From positions 744,001 to 808,000 of the forward strand of contig NZ_VLKJ01000001.1 of the NCBI RefSeq assembly GCF_007830315.1: DNA of 64,000 nucleotides, read 5' to 3'. How positions within the stretch are numbered: position 1 is the first letter of the stretch; the number at the start of each line of letters is the position of its first letter. The notes beneath the pieces are model-generated. The model searched no databases, was not told the origin of the DNA, and saw nothing but the letters and a program-made list of their open reading frames with translations. Position numbers and translations under genes: made by a program. This stretch comes from Novosphingobium taihuense. Its GTDB lineage: Bacteria; Pseudomonadota; Alphaproteobacteria; Sphingomonadales; Sphingomonadaceae. Below are positions 10,892-18,856 of the stretch, in pieces.

Positions 10892-13009
10892 TCAGCGCGC
10901 TTCCAGTTCCTTGTCTTCGTTCGCACGCTTGATCAGATAATGGCGGATGTTGTCAGCATCCTCTGGCTTGAGGGCCGACTTGAACGAAACCATGCCGTTA
11001 TGTTGCAGCGCTCCGTCGATCACGACTGAACGGATGGCTTCGGGGGCGTTAAGCGCAGCAGAGTGGCGCAGGTCAGGGTTCAGGCCGCCAGCAACCGCCG
11101 CATCGCCGTGGCAGACGTTGCAGTAACGGCCATAAAGCTCACCACCGGCCTTCGCCTGCTCGGGCGTTCCGGTGAACGGTGGCGGATCGAGCACCATCTT
11201 GGCCATCGGCGGCGCAGCGGGCAGCGTCGCCTTCCCGCCAAGCTTGAACACCACGAGACGGCTGATGTTGCGTTGCTTCTTCGCCTTGTGGGCAAGAACG
11301 CCGGTGGCCACGTCCCACACACCACCCCAGCCGACCATCACAGCGACGTACTGCTCGCCATCGATCGCATAAGTCATCGGCGCAGCCAGGATGCCGCTCT
11401 GCGCCGGGAACGACCAGAGCTGCTTGCCCTTGTCGGCGCTGTAGGCCACGAAATCGCCGCCGGCGGTGCCCTGGAACACGAGGTTGCCCGCAGTCGAAAG
11501 AATGCCGCCGTTGGACGGGCTTGGCAATTCGACCTTCCACGCCGCCTTTTTCGCCACGGGATCCCACGCAACGAGAGTTCCCGTAGTGGCCTTCATCGCT
11601 TCGGCCTGAACCTTGGCATCGGCGGGCATCGAGGTCACGTAGCCATCGAGGCCGGTCTGGAAGCCGATGTCGGTGGCCTTCCAGTCCTTGGCAGCGGCGT
11701 ATGGGAACGCCGCATTGTTGACTGGCAGATAGAGAAGTCCCGTTTTCGGGCTGAAGCTTTGCGGCTGCCACGAGTGCGCACCGACAGCGCCCGGAAGGCT
11801 GACGAACGGCGCGCCCTTTTCATATCGGGCAGCAGGATTGACCGTGGCCTTGCCGGTCTTGGGATCGATGCCGGTTGCCCAGTTTACCATCACGAAGGGC
11901 GTGGCTGATATGAATTGGCCGGTCTTGGCGTCCAGCACATAGACATGGCCGTTCTTCGGCGCATGCAGCACGACATGGCGCGATTGACCTCCGATCATCA
12001 GGTCAGCCAGCGTGATCTGCTGCGCGGAGTCAAAGTCCCAGCGGTCTTCCGGGGTTTCCTGGAAGTGCCAGGCATATTCGCCGGTATCGGCATTCACCGC
12101 TACGATCGAGGAGGTGTAAAGGCTATCGCCCTCGCGGCCTGCAGCCGCGGGGTTCCACGGTTCTGCATTGCCTGTGCCGAACAGGACTAGGTTTGTGGTG
12201 GGATCGTAGGTGATCGAATCCCAGACGGTTCCGCCACCGCCCAGCTTCCACCATTCGCCGGCCCACGTGCGGGCGGCGTTTTCCATGGCCTTGTTCTCGA
12301 AGCCATCGGCGGGGTTGCCGGGGACGGTGTGGAACTTCCACACTTCGTTGCCGGTGTTGACGTCATAGGCTGCGATGTAGCCACGCGCCTTGTACTCCGC
12401 GCCGCCGCTGCCGATCAGGACCTTGCCCTTCACCACACGCGGCGCGCCGGTGATCGTGTAGTCCTGCTGGTTCGGCACCACGACCTTGGACCACACGGGT
12501 TTGCCGGTCTTCTGGTCAAGCGCGACAAGGCGGCCATCCAGCGTACCGACAAAGACCTTGTCGCCGTAAAGAGCGACGCCACGGTTGACCGCATCGCAAC
12601 AAGCGCGGACCAGCGTTTCACGCGGGACTTCGGGATCGTAGGACCACTTGAGCGCGCCGGTCTTGGCGTCGAACGCCTTCACCATCGACCACGCGGTCGA
12701 GATGTAGAGCGTGCCATCGTGCATCAACGGGGTGGACTCCTGCCCACGCGCGGTTTCAAAATCGTGAAACCACGCCAGGCCAAGCTGGCCCACGTTGCCA
12801 TCGTTCACCTGCGTCAGCGGGGAGAAGCGCTGCTCGCCATAGTCACGGCCGTAGCTCAACCATTCGCCCTCCGGCGCCTGTGCGATCATCGCGTCGGTAA
12901 CGCCGGTAGAGGCGACGGTTCCGCCGCCTGCACTGCCACCATCGCTCTTGATGTTGCACGCTGCCAGCGGCAGCAGTGCGGCCATCAGGCCCAGGACCTT
13001 CAAACGCAT
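10892..13009 (-). CDS. lipoprotein PQQ-dependent quinohemoprotein alcohol dehydrogenase
   Basis: A 705-residue type II quinohemoprotein: an eight-bladed PQQ propeller followed by a cytochrome c domain. It starts with a lipoprotein signal (LPLAAC, Cys18), so it should be membrane-anchored and face the periplasm. The vicinal cysteines that sandwich PQQ are Cys137-Cys138 (RACCDAVNRG). The heme site is CNVCH (630-634), with a likely axial Met673 in HNGMVSF. ATG 13009 follows GGGAGAG. It lies between the CoA ligase and aldehyde dehydrogenase genes, suggesting oxidation of a primary alcohol such as the gamma-carbinol of a lignin-derived phenylpropanoid. The alcohol itself is not identified. Confidence 0.92.
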   Translation of the reverse strand: MRLKVLGLMAALLPLAACNIKSDGGSAGGGTVASTGVTDAMIAQAPEGEWLSYGRDYGEQRFSPLTQVNDGNVGQLGLAWFHDFETARGQESTPLMHDGTLYISTAWSMVKAFDAKTGALKWSYDPEVPRETLVRACCDAVNRGVALYGDKVFVGTLDGRLVALDQKTGKPVWSKVVVPNQQDYTITGAPRVVKGKVLIGSGGAEYKARGYIAAYDVNTGNEVWKFHTVPGNPADGFENKAMENAARTWAGEWWKLGGGGTVWDSITYDPTTNLVLFGTGNAEPWNPAAAGREGDSLYTSSIVAVNADTGEYAWHFQETPEDRWDFDSAQQITLADLMIGGQSRHVVLHAPKNGHVYVLDAKTGQFISATPFVMVNWATGIDPKTGKATVNPAARYEKGAPFVSLPGAVGAHSWQPQSFSPKTGLLYLPVNNAAFPYAAAKDWKATDIGFQTGLDGYVTSMPADAKVQAEAMKATTGTLVAWDPVAKKAAWKVELPSPSNGGILSTAGNLVFQGTAGGDFVAYSADKGKQLWSFPAQSGILAAPMTYAIDGEQYVAVMVGWGGVWDVATGVLAHKAKKQRNISRLVVFKLGGKATLPAAPPMAKMVLDPPPFTGTPEQAKAGGELYGRYCNVCHGDAAVAGGLNPDLRHSAALNAPEAIRSVVIDGALQHNGMVSFKSALKPEDADNIRHYLIKRANEDKELEAR

Positions 13010-13041
13010 ATCCAGCTCTCTCCCACTGTCCGCATTTCGGA

Positions 13042-14607
13042 TCAGTTGACCATACGATCGGCGTTGCCCCAATAGGGAACCCGCAGCGCCTTCTTGTCCA
13101 TCTTGCCCGCTGCTGTCCGCGGAATCGAGTCGATAAACGTGACAGATTTCGGCGCCTTGACACCGCCTAGGCGATCCTTGGTGTAGGCGATGATTTCAGC
13201 CTCTGTGATACCTTCGGCAACGACCACGGCGTGGACCTGTTCCCCCCACTTCTCGTGCGGGATGCCGAACACACAGGCTTCCTTGACCTGCGCCAGTTCT
13301 GTCACCGCAGCTTCGACCTCGGCTGTGAAGACGTTGAAACCGCCCGAGACCACCATGTCCTTCTTGCGGTCGACGATGTATAGATAACCATCCTTGTCGA
13401 ACTTGCCGACGTCGCCCGTGTGGTGCCAGCCGAACTTGCGGATTTCGGCGGTTTCCTCGGGCTTCTCGAAATAGGAATGGGTGACGAGCGCCCCGCGCAC
13501 GCAGATCTCGCCTGCTTCGCCGAGTGGCACCTGATGGCCGTCGTCGTCGAGAAGCGCAACCTTGATCGAACGCGTCGGCTTGCCGCAGGAGGCGAGCTTT
13601 TCCGGCGCGGACGTCGCGAACTTCGCCACGTCCTCCGGCGGGAACCAAGCAACGATCATCGGGCACTCCACCTGGCCATAGGCCTGGCACATTGCCGGGC
13701 CGAAGATCGACACGGCTTGGCGGAGCTTCTCGGGGCTGCAGGGTGAGCCGACGAGGATGAAAATCCTTAGCGAGGAGTAATCGTGGTTGCCGATCTCGGG
13801 CGAGGCCATGAGCTGGTACATCGCCGTAGGCGGCAGGTACATGTGCGTGACCTTGTAGTCTTCGATGGTCCTGAGCACTGCCTCGGCATCGAACCCGGGA
13901 AGGATGACCTGCGTGGCGCCAAGGCTCAAGGTCGAGAGCGAAATAGGTCCTGCCGCGTGGGTGATCGGGGCGGATACCAGCGCGATCGGATCGTCGGTAC
14001 GTCCACCCATACCATCGGCTGCGGTCTCGATCATCGTGCCCCAGCCGAGATTGGTGACGTTCGCGCCCTTTGAAGGACCGGTGGTACCGCCGGTGGGAAA
14101 GATGCCGACCATGTCCATCAGGTTGCCGAAGGCGTCGATGTCGGGCTCGATAAAATCGGCTTCGCTCACACCGGCCATGAATTCGTCGAGGCTCGGGTCA
14201 TCGCCCATCCGCTTGTCGAGGCATACAAAGTGCTGGAGCGTCGGGCAAAGATCCTTGAGCTGCTGCACCTCGTCGGCCTTGGACGAGTGATAGACCAGCC
14301 ACTTGAGACGGACGTAGTTGATGTAGGCGGCGTTGGCGTCGATCGCGTTCCGGGTATTGACCGGGATCCACTTGCCGTTGGCACGCCACATCGCCAGCAG
14401 CACAACGAGCAGCATGCCATCGTTCGGGCCATAGAGGCCAAGACAGTCCTGATTTTCGAAACCGCCCTTTTGCAACGCGGCCGCAATGCGTTCGGACAGC
14501 GCCTTGGTCTCGGCGAAGGTCAGCTTCAGGCCCGTCTCCGTATCGACGATGGCGAGACGCTGCGGATCGCGATCATGGCCGCGGTCAAAGTAGTCGATGG
14601 CGCGCAT
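13042..14607 (-). CDS. acyl-CoA synthetase (AMP-forming), aromatic or fatty acid
   Basis: A 521-residue ANL-superfamily ligase, which adenylates a carboxylate and transfers it to CoA. The ATP-binding loop is FPTGGTTGPSKG (170-181). Other motifs are AYGQVECP, GWHHTGDVGKFDKDGYLYIV and GGFNVF. The adenylation lysine is probably Lys502 in PRTAAGKMDKK. It begins four bases after the baeB stop and precedes the PQQ-ADH gene by 32 bases. In this order it could activate the acid formed by the alcohol and aldehyde dehydrogenases (vanilloyl-acetate in the SYK-6 scheme), or a hydroxycinnamate. Family is certain, substrate is not. Confidence 0.9.
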   Translation of the reverse strand: MRAIDYFDRGHDRDPQRLAIVDTETGLKLTFAETKALSERIAAALQKGGFENQDCLGLYGPNDGMLLVVLLAMWRANGKWIPVNTRNAIDANAAYINYVRLKWLVYHSSKADEVQQLKDLCPTLQHFVCLDKRMGDDPSLDEFMAGVSEADFIEPDIDAFGNLMDMVGIFPTGGTTGPSKGANVTNLGWGTMIETAADGMGGRTDDPIALVSAPITHAAGPISLSTLSLGATQVILPGFDAEAVLRTIEDYKVTHMYLPPTAMYQLMASPEIGNHDYSSLRIFILVGSPCSPEKLRQAVSIFGPAMCQAYGQVECPMIVAWFPPEDVAKFATSAPEKLASCGKPTRSIKVALLDDDGHQVPLGEAGEICVRGALVTHSYFEKPEETAEIRKFGWHHTGDVGKFDKDGYLYIVDRKKDMVVSGGFNVFTAEVEAAVTELAQVKEACVFGIPHEKWGEQVHAVVVAEGITEAEIIAYTKDRLGGVKAPKSVTFIDSIPRTAAGKMDKKALRVPYWGNADRMVN

Positions 14608-14610
14608 TGG

Positions 14611-15396
14611 TTATCCCCAACGGTTGATTTCAGGCCCCGGTGCCCATGCACGGAGCGGTTCGGAAACGGTCGATCTGGCAAGTGCCGCCGCCACGCAGGG
14701 TTGCGCGAGGGTGCGGGCCAACCATGCATTCGCAAGAGGCGCTTGGGCGAAGGCACAGGGGCGCAGAAGCTGCATTCCGGCAAGCCAGGAACAGGTGACG
14801 AGATCGGCAATCGAGAACGTGCCCATCAGCCATTCGCGGCCATCTGCGAGCTGCTTCTCGCAGCGTTCGACGGCAGACGCGACCTTGGTCTCGCTGTCGG
14901 CGATCTGGGCAGAGTCGACGACGTCGTCTTTCAATGCCTGCCAGCGCTGGCGCAGGTCATCCGAGACGATGCACGCGGTCAGGTTGGCAAAGTCGATATC
15001 CGGAATGCAGGCAATCGCGTGCTGCGAGGTCGCAAGGTTTCCGAGCAGCGCAGCGGCGGGCGAAAGGCGCTCGGTGATCTGGCGGCACCACATCATCATT
15101 TCCCAGCGTGCATAGGCGTCAGCCGGCTGCAACCCTGCCCCGCCAGCGGCCTCGTCAAGGTACTGGGCGAGGAACACGGACTCGGTCATCGCCTCGCCGT
15201 CTATGACAAGGACGGGGCCTTCGCCTTCGATGCACAGGTCAAGGGCGATCGGATCGGAAATCCCGGGCAGAGCGTGGCGTTCACCCGAAAGGAGGTCGAT
15301 AGGGCGACATTCAATGTCGAGACCGGACTGGGCCAGCGCGGCAAGGACGGTGAGCGAGGCGCCATTCGGCTCGCCATGATAGAGCACGGCGCTCAT
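14611..15396 (-). CDS. baeB: degenerate GST subunit, BaeB-like partner of the beta-etherase
   Basis: A 261-residue GST-fold protein that pairs with the adjacent GST. Its N-terminal half keeps the start LYHGEPNGAS but lacks the INPxGxxP block: the equivalent stretch reads EGEGPVLVIDG, with no cis-proline, so it probably cannot bind glutathione normally. The motif MTES and the helical C-terminal domain remain. This matches BaeB of N. aromaticivorans, the non-catalytic half of the BaeAB heterodimer that cleaves beta(R)-aryl ethers. The ATG overlaps the stop of baeA, which favours equal synthesis and assembly of the two subunits. The name rests on order, sequence character and memory. Confidence 0.8.
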   Translation of the reverse strand: MSAVLYHGEPNGASLTVLAALAQSGLDIECRPIDLLSGERHALPGISDPIALDLCIEGEGPVLVIDGEAMTESVFLAQYLDEAAGGAGLQPADAYARWEMMMWCRQITERLSPAAALLGNLATSQHAIACIPDIDFANLTACIVSDDLRQRWQALKDDVVDSAQIADSETKVASAVERCEKQLADGREWLMGTFSIADLVTCSWLAGMQLLRPCAFAQAPLANAWLARTLAQPCVAAALARSTVSEPLRAWAPGPEINRWG

Positions 15397-16163
15397 GCTT
15401 CGATCTCCGCCATGATCAGGCCATAGCGATGGGCAAGGTCCGTCTTGCCCATCGCCCAGGTCTTGCGCACCGCCTCACGGGTGTAGACCCGCTTGAGCCA
15501 GCGCATGATGTTCGGCGTCTTGTCCTTGCCCGCCAGATCGGGCTGCGACAGGGGGAGTGAATAGGTGCTGTTGAAGATGTTGATATCGGCAAGGCTATAC
15601 TGGTGCGAACCGACATAGGGCCGTTTGCCAAGTTCCTCTTCCAGCTTGGCGATGCCCAGCCCCACGCGACGGCGGCTCTCGGCCATTTCGCTTGTCGAGA
15701 AATCGCCGTTGATTGCCTTGCGCCACGCGACGCGGCGTTCGGGCAGCGGAATACGCTCGATTGCGGCGTCCAGTTCGGCGGGATCGCGCTGGCGAACCAT
15801 CGGCCCCACGAACACGCTCCAGCCGATCATCGAGAAGCTGGGCCCGAGCCACTGGTCCATGAACTTCATCCACCATCGCACGCGCCAGCGATCCTGCGCA
15901 TCCGAAGGCATCAGGTCGGGCCCGTCAAACCGGTCGTTGACGTATTCCATGATCGCGGTGCTTTCGGTCAGCACCAGACCATCGTGCGTCATCGCCGGGA
16001 TCGTGCCTTGCGGATTGATTGCGAGGTATTCCGGCTTGTGCTGATCGAACTGCAGCATGTCGATGTAATGGCTGGAAAAGGGCACACCCTTCTCCATCAA
16101 CGCGAGCATCGGCTTGCCCGAGTTCGCGTTGGGTTCCCAGTGATAGAGGGTTACCTCGTCCAT
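15393..16163 (-). CDS. baeA: BaeA-like beta-etherase GST subunit
   Basis: A 256-residue LigF-type GST. Key blocks are EPNANSGKPML (Ser15 at the catalytic position), AINPQGTIPAM with cis-proline, LTESTAIMEYVND, and in the helical domain WWMKFMDQW and LADINIFNS. The pattern fits BaeA, the glutathione-binding half of the heterodimeric BaeAB enzyme reported to cut beta(R)-aryl ether bonds of lignin fragments. It is first in the operon, overlaps baeB by four bases and has its own promoter with an operator about 70 bases upstream. AAGG precedes the ATG. A plain LigF-like homodimer is the alternative. Confidence 0.82.
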   Translation of the reverse strand: MDEVTLYHWEPNANSGKPMLALMEKGVPFSSHYIDMLQFDQHKPEYLAINPQGTIPAMTHDGLVLTESTAIMEYVNDRFDGPDLMPSDAQDRWRVRWWMKFMDQWLGPSFSMIGWSVFVGPMVRQRDPAELDAAIERIPLPERRVAWRKAINGDFSTSEMAESRRRVGLGIAKLEEELGKRPYVGSHQYSLADINIFNSTYSLPLSQPDLAGKDKTPNIMRWLKRVYTREAVRKTWAMGKTDLAHRYGLIMAEIEA

Positions 16164-16220
16164 CTGCAGCCTTGTCTCTCTCCCGATTCCGGTCAGCGAC
16201 AGGAGTCGCGCCGGAATTTG

Positions 16221-16237
16221 TTAGTAACACATACTAA
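16221..16237. promoter_or_regulatory. operator-like inverted repeat over the baeA -10 region
   Basis: TTAGTA and TACTAA flank the five bases ACACA, a perfect 6-bp inverted repeat. The 9-mer AACACATAC (16226-16234) is identical to the core of the ligM/purU site, and both are followed by a similar A/T-rich AATC end. A shared aromatic-responsive regulator is likely. Confidence 0.55.
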
Positions 16238-16258
16238 ATCAGCGGGAGTGCGGGTCAA
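16231..16258 (-). promoter_or_regulatory. sigma-70-like promoter for baeAB operon
   Basis: On the minus strand TTGACC (16258-16253) is followed after 16 bases by TAGTAT (16236-16231). Transcription would start near 16224, about 60 bases upstream of the baeA ATG. The -10 is covered by the inverted repeat at 16221-16237. Confidence 0.5.
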
Positions 16259-16359
16259 GCCCGCATGCCTAGAATTTCTTGGCGACGGGCTAACCGGTTG
16301 TTCAACAAAGCGGCACGGCTCCATTTAGGAAATTTCACCTGACGGAACTCGCAAAGACA

Positions 16360-16400
16360 GAAAAAGGGGCACGTCCCATAGGAACATGCCCCCTTTTTCC
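16360..16400. terminator. bidirectional intrinsic terminator
   Basis: GAAAAAGGGGCA (16360-16371) pairs with TGCCCCCTTTTTC (16387-16399), one C bulged. The A tract and T tract at the ends make it work on both strands. It lies 28 bases after the end of the Tat-signal protein gene and upstream of the baeA promoter, so it ends the flavoprotein-cytochrome transcript and insulates baeA. Confidence 0.85.
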
Positions 16401-16427
16401 GAGACGCAGACGTCGCACCGGGACTGT

Positions 16428-16796
16428 TTAGCGCGCCGTTATCGTCCAGCGGAAGAGGTGCGTGCGACCGGAGAGGGGGGCGGCAGCACGAATCTCTTCC
16501 GAGAGACGCAAGCCTTGCGCCTCCATGACTCCTCTTAGCGCGGTCCAGTCACTCCAGCGTGTGAGCCCCGTCACGGCACGCAAGTCTTTGATCGCACGCG
16601 CGGCCTCTTCAGTGCCGTGAGCTAGATCAAACCGCATGTGTGCCGATTGCGAGGCCGCAAAGGCAACGGATTCAGGGATGCGACTGTCGAACACGACGAC
16701 CGGTGCAGACCTCGCCATGGCCGCCATCGCAGGTGTCGCGGCAACGGCTCCGGCAAGTGCACTACCCTTGAGAATGGAACGGCGGGAAACGCGCAT
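16428..16796 (-). CDS. small Tat-signal protein linked to a flavocytochrome operon
   Basis: A 122-residue protein that starts MRVSRRSILKG, a clear twin-arginine signal (Arg5-Arg6) with an alanine-rich core and a probable cut near AMAAMA. The mature part of about 95 residues has no family I recognise. Its ATG overlaps the cytochrome stop (ATGA), so three genes are tightly coupled: flavoprotein, cytochrome, this. In the Pseudomonas p-cresol methylhydroxylase operon an unexplained gene, pchX, accompanies pchF and pchC. A role in export or assembly of the flavoprotein is my inference. Confidence 0.75.
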   Translation of the reverse strand: MRVSRRSILKGSALAGAVAATPAMAAMARSAPVVVFDSRIPESVAFAASQSAHMRFDLAHGTEEAARAIKDLRAVTGLTRWSDWTALRGVMEAQGLRLSEEIRAAAPLSGRTHLFRWTITAR

Positions 16797-17206
16797 CAGC
16801 CCGCCTTCCCGAGATACCTGGCCACCGCATCGAGTTCGGCATCGGTCAGGTCGACCTTGGTCTGCTGCGGCATGGCGCCCTTGCCCATGCGGACCACGGT
16901 CTTGACGTAGTCGGCGGTCAGATCGGTGCGGTTGGCGAGCAGACCCTTGTCGGGCGTGTTGCCAGCCATGACCTGCTGCTTGGTCAGGAGGTTGGTGCCC
17001 ATGCCGCCAGTCAGATGGCAGTAGCCGCAGTGAACCTCGAACAGCACCTTGCCATCGCCGCCGGGCTTGAGCCGGTCGCCGGCAGGTACAACGGGGCGCA
17101 TCTGGTAGGGTGGCGGCGGGCCGGGTGGCGGTCCCGGAGGAGCGGCGAAGACTGCGGTCGCGACAAGGCCGATTGCGGCAACCAGGGCAAGCGATGCGCG
17201 GCTCAT
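16796..17206 (-). CDS. periplasmic cytochrome c subunit, PchC-like
   Basis: A 136-residue class I cytochrome c. It has a Sec signal peptide (about 22 residues), a proline-rich linker (PPGPPPGPPPPY), the heme-binding CGYCH (60-64) and a likely axial Met112 in MGKGAMPQQ. Size and neighbour match the cytochrome subunit of p-cresol methylhydroxylase, which takes electrons from the flavoprotein. The gene overlaps the flavoprotein stop and the next start by a few bases each. The heme motif makes the assignment safe; the partner is inferred from gene order. Confidence 0.88.
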   Translation of the reverse strand: MSRASLALVAAIGLVATAVFAAPPGPPPGPPPPYQMRPVVPAGDRLKPGGDGKVLFEVHCGYCHLTGGMGTNLLTKQQVMAGNTPDKGLLANRTDLTADYVKTVVRMGKGAMPQQTKVDLTDAELDAVARYLGKAG

Positions 17207-18783
17207 GCCTTATTGCTCCTGCCGCGAGCCTCAGCATAGGCAGCAGGCCAGATGCCCTGCTTGCCCGGAGCAATGATGCCATTGGGATCGAGCGCGTTCT
17301 TCACCTTCTCGCCAAAGCGACGCAGCGCATGGTTGTTGAAATCGAACGTTTCCATGACCGGATCCATCCAGCCAAGGTGGGTGCGGTACTCAGCGTAGCC
17401 GGCCTTTGCCGTCTCGACGATCAGCGCATCGAAAAGCTTTCGCATCTTCGCGACTTCGGCCGCGTTGTCGCGGTCATACATCAGCATGTTGACGTTGTTG
17501 GCAAAGCGCCCGCCGATGGTGAAGCTGGCATAGAAATCGACGTCGAAGTCGGCGATGATCTTGCGGCTACGAGCCATCTGGTCGAGCACATGCTTTCCGG
17601 TAGCCGGGACCACGGGCGAGAAGCCCATGTGCGCGCCGCGTCCGCCGATCCAGTCCGACATCTGCAGCGGCACGGCCGAGGGAATGCCCATCGTGGTGTC
17701 GACGCCATGGATATAGTCGCCGGGATGCCACCAATGTTCTTCCGGAGCGGCAGCCAGATTGCGCTTCATCGCCGCCTTGACCACTTCGGCCTTCGCCTTG
17801 ACCACGCTCTCCTCGCCATAAAGCCTGAGCGCAACCTGCCAGTAGCCCAGCTTGTGCTCCCTCAGCAGTTCCTCGACGCGCCATTCGGGGATTGCCGAGG
17901 GCTTGTCCCAGAAGTCCTGCCGCTGCCCTTTCAGCACCATCTTGCCGAGCCACGAAGGGATGAACACGTTCTGGTCGATCAGGCCGGATATCTTGAGCGG
18001 TGCGATCGTATCGACGACCCACCCGATATCCTCGACCTTGGGAATATCCCACACGATCTCGAGCGAACTTTCCGGGGCGGGCTGCAGCCAGATGCCCGCC
18101 TTGGTCACCACGCCGAGGTTGGATTGCGTGAAAGCCAGGTCGAACGTCGGCCCGTAGCTCATCGGAAAGAGGTGCCAGGCCGGGTTGTTGCTCATCGCCC
18201 CCATGCCTGTGCGGACAAGATCGCCATCGGGCAGCACAGCCTCGATCCCGCAGAGGTTGCGGGCGTGGAGGCCGTAGGAGGTATAGCCGATCCCGTGCTC
18301 GAGCGCGTTGCCCAGCACCGAGCCCCAGGCGTTGCCGGGGACCGACATCCACAGCGGCGCCTTTTGGCGCTGGATATGTTCGTAAAGATCGAAGAAGCCG
18401 ACGCCCGGTTCGACCACGCAATAGGCCAGCTTGCTATCGAGTTCGAGCACCTTGTTCATGCGGCCAAGGTCGAGCACGACAGTGCCGGGCAGGCGCGGTG
18501 CTGCCGTGCCATAGCCAAGGTTCTTGCCGCGCGCGACCGGCCAGAGCGGCGTCTTGTGCTCGTTGGCAAGGCGCACGATCGCGCGCACTTCCTCGACCGA
18601 AGCAGGGGCGACAGCGGCCGACGCGGGCCATTCCTCGGTGCTGCCTGGAGCATAAGTGTCGGAATAGGCGTCACGGTCGGCGTCGGAATCCATGACCCAT
18701 TCCCTGCCGACTACGCCGGCGAAGGCGGTCATCGCCGTCTGGAACTGTTTGGGACTGACGCGCGGAGGCAGGTGCAGCTTCAA
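17203..18783 (-). CDS. 4-alkylphenol methylhydroxylase-like FAD oxidoreductase (VAO/PCMH family)
   Basis: A 526-residue FAD-linked oxidoreductase of the vanillyl-alcohol-oxidase family. The FAD domain contains PVARGKNLGYGTAAP, with Tyr91 at the VAO Tyr108 position. Near the C terminus EYRTHLGWMD supplies Tyr466-Arg467, equivalent to VAO Tyr503-Arg504 that hold the substrate phenolate, and the family ending APGKQGIWP is present. Para-substituted phenols such as p-cresol, eugenol or 4-alkylguaiacols are the expected substrates, hydroxylated with water. A linked cytochrome argues for a dehydrogenase rather than an oxidase. The start is TTG 18783, eight bases after GGGAGAG. No signal peptide is visible although its cytochrome is exported. 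Confidence 0.88.
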   Translation of the reverse strand: MKLHLPPRVSPKQFQTAMTAFAGVVGREWVMDSDADRDAYSDTYAPGSTEEWPASAAVAPASVEEVRAIVRLANEHKTPLWPVARGKNLGYGTAAPRLPGTVVLDLGRMNKVLELDSKLAYCVVEPGVGFFDLYEHIQRQKAPLWMSVPGNAWGSVLGNALEHGIGYTSYGLHARNLCGIEAVLPDGDLVRTGMGAMSNNPAWHLFPMSYGPTFDLAFTQSNLGVVTKAGIWLQPAPESSLEIVWDIPKVEDIGWVVDTIAPLKISGLIDQNVFIPSWLGKMVLKGQRQDFWDKPSAIPEWRVEELLREHKLGYWQVALRLYGEESVVKAKAEVVKAAMKRNLAAAPEEHWWHPGDYIHGVDTTMGIPSAVPLQMSDWIGGRGAHMGFSPVVPATGKHVLDQMARSRKIIADFDVDFYASFTIGGRFANNVNMLMYDRDNAAEVAKMRKLFDALIVETAKAGYAEYRTHLGWMDPVMETFDFNNHALRRFGEKVKNALDPNGIIAPGKQGIWPAAYAEARGRSNKA

Positions 18784-18811
18784 GGCGTGGTCTCTCCCGT
18801 CCTGTTTATTC

Positions 18812-18823
18812 TAACAATTGTTA
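18812..18823. promoter_or_regulatory. 12-bp palindrome upstream of the flavoprotein gene
   Basis: TAACAATTGTTA is a perfect palindrome 28 bases before the TTG start. An A/T-rich stretch AATTGTTAGAATAAA on the minus strand resembles AATGTTATAAATAAA ahead of the gene at 22492. It could be an operator; a TTGACG hexamer lies further upstream (minus strand) but a -10 at good spacing is not clear. Confidence 0.4.
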
Positions 18824-18856
18824 TTGTTTGCAGCACTTACGATTTTTCGTCAAGGG

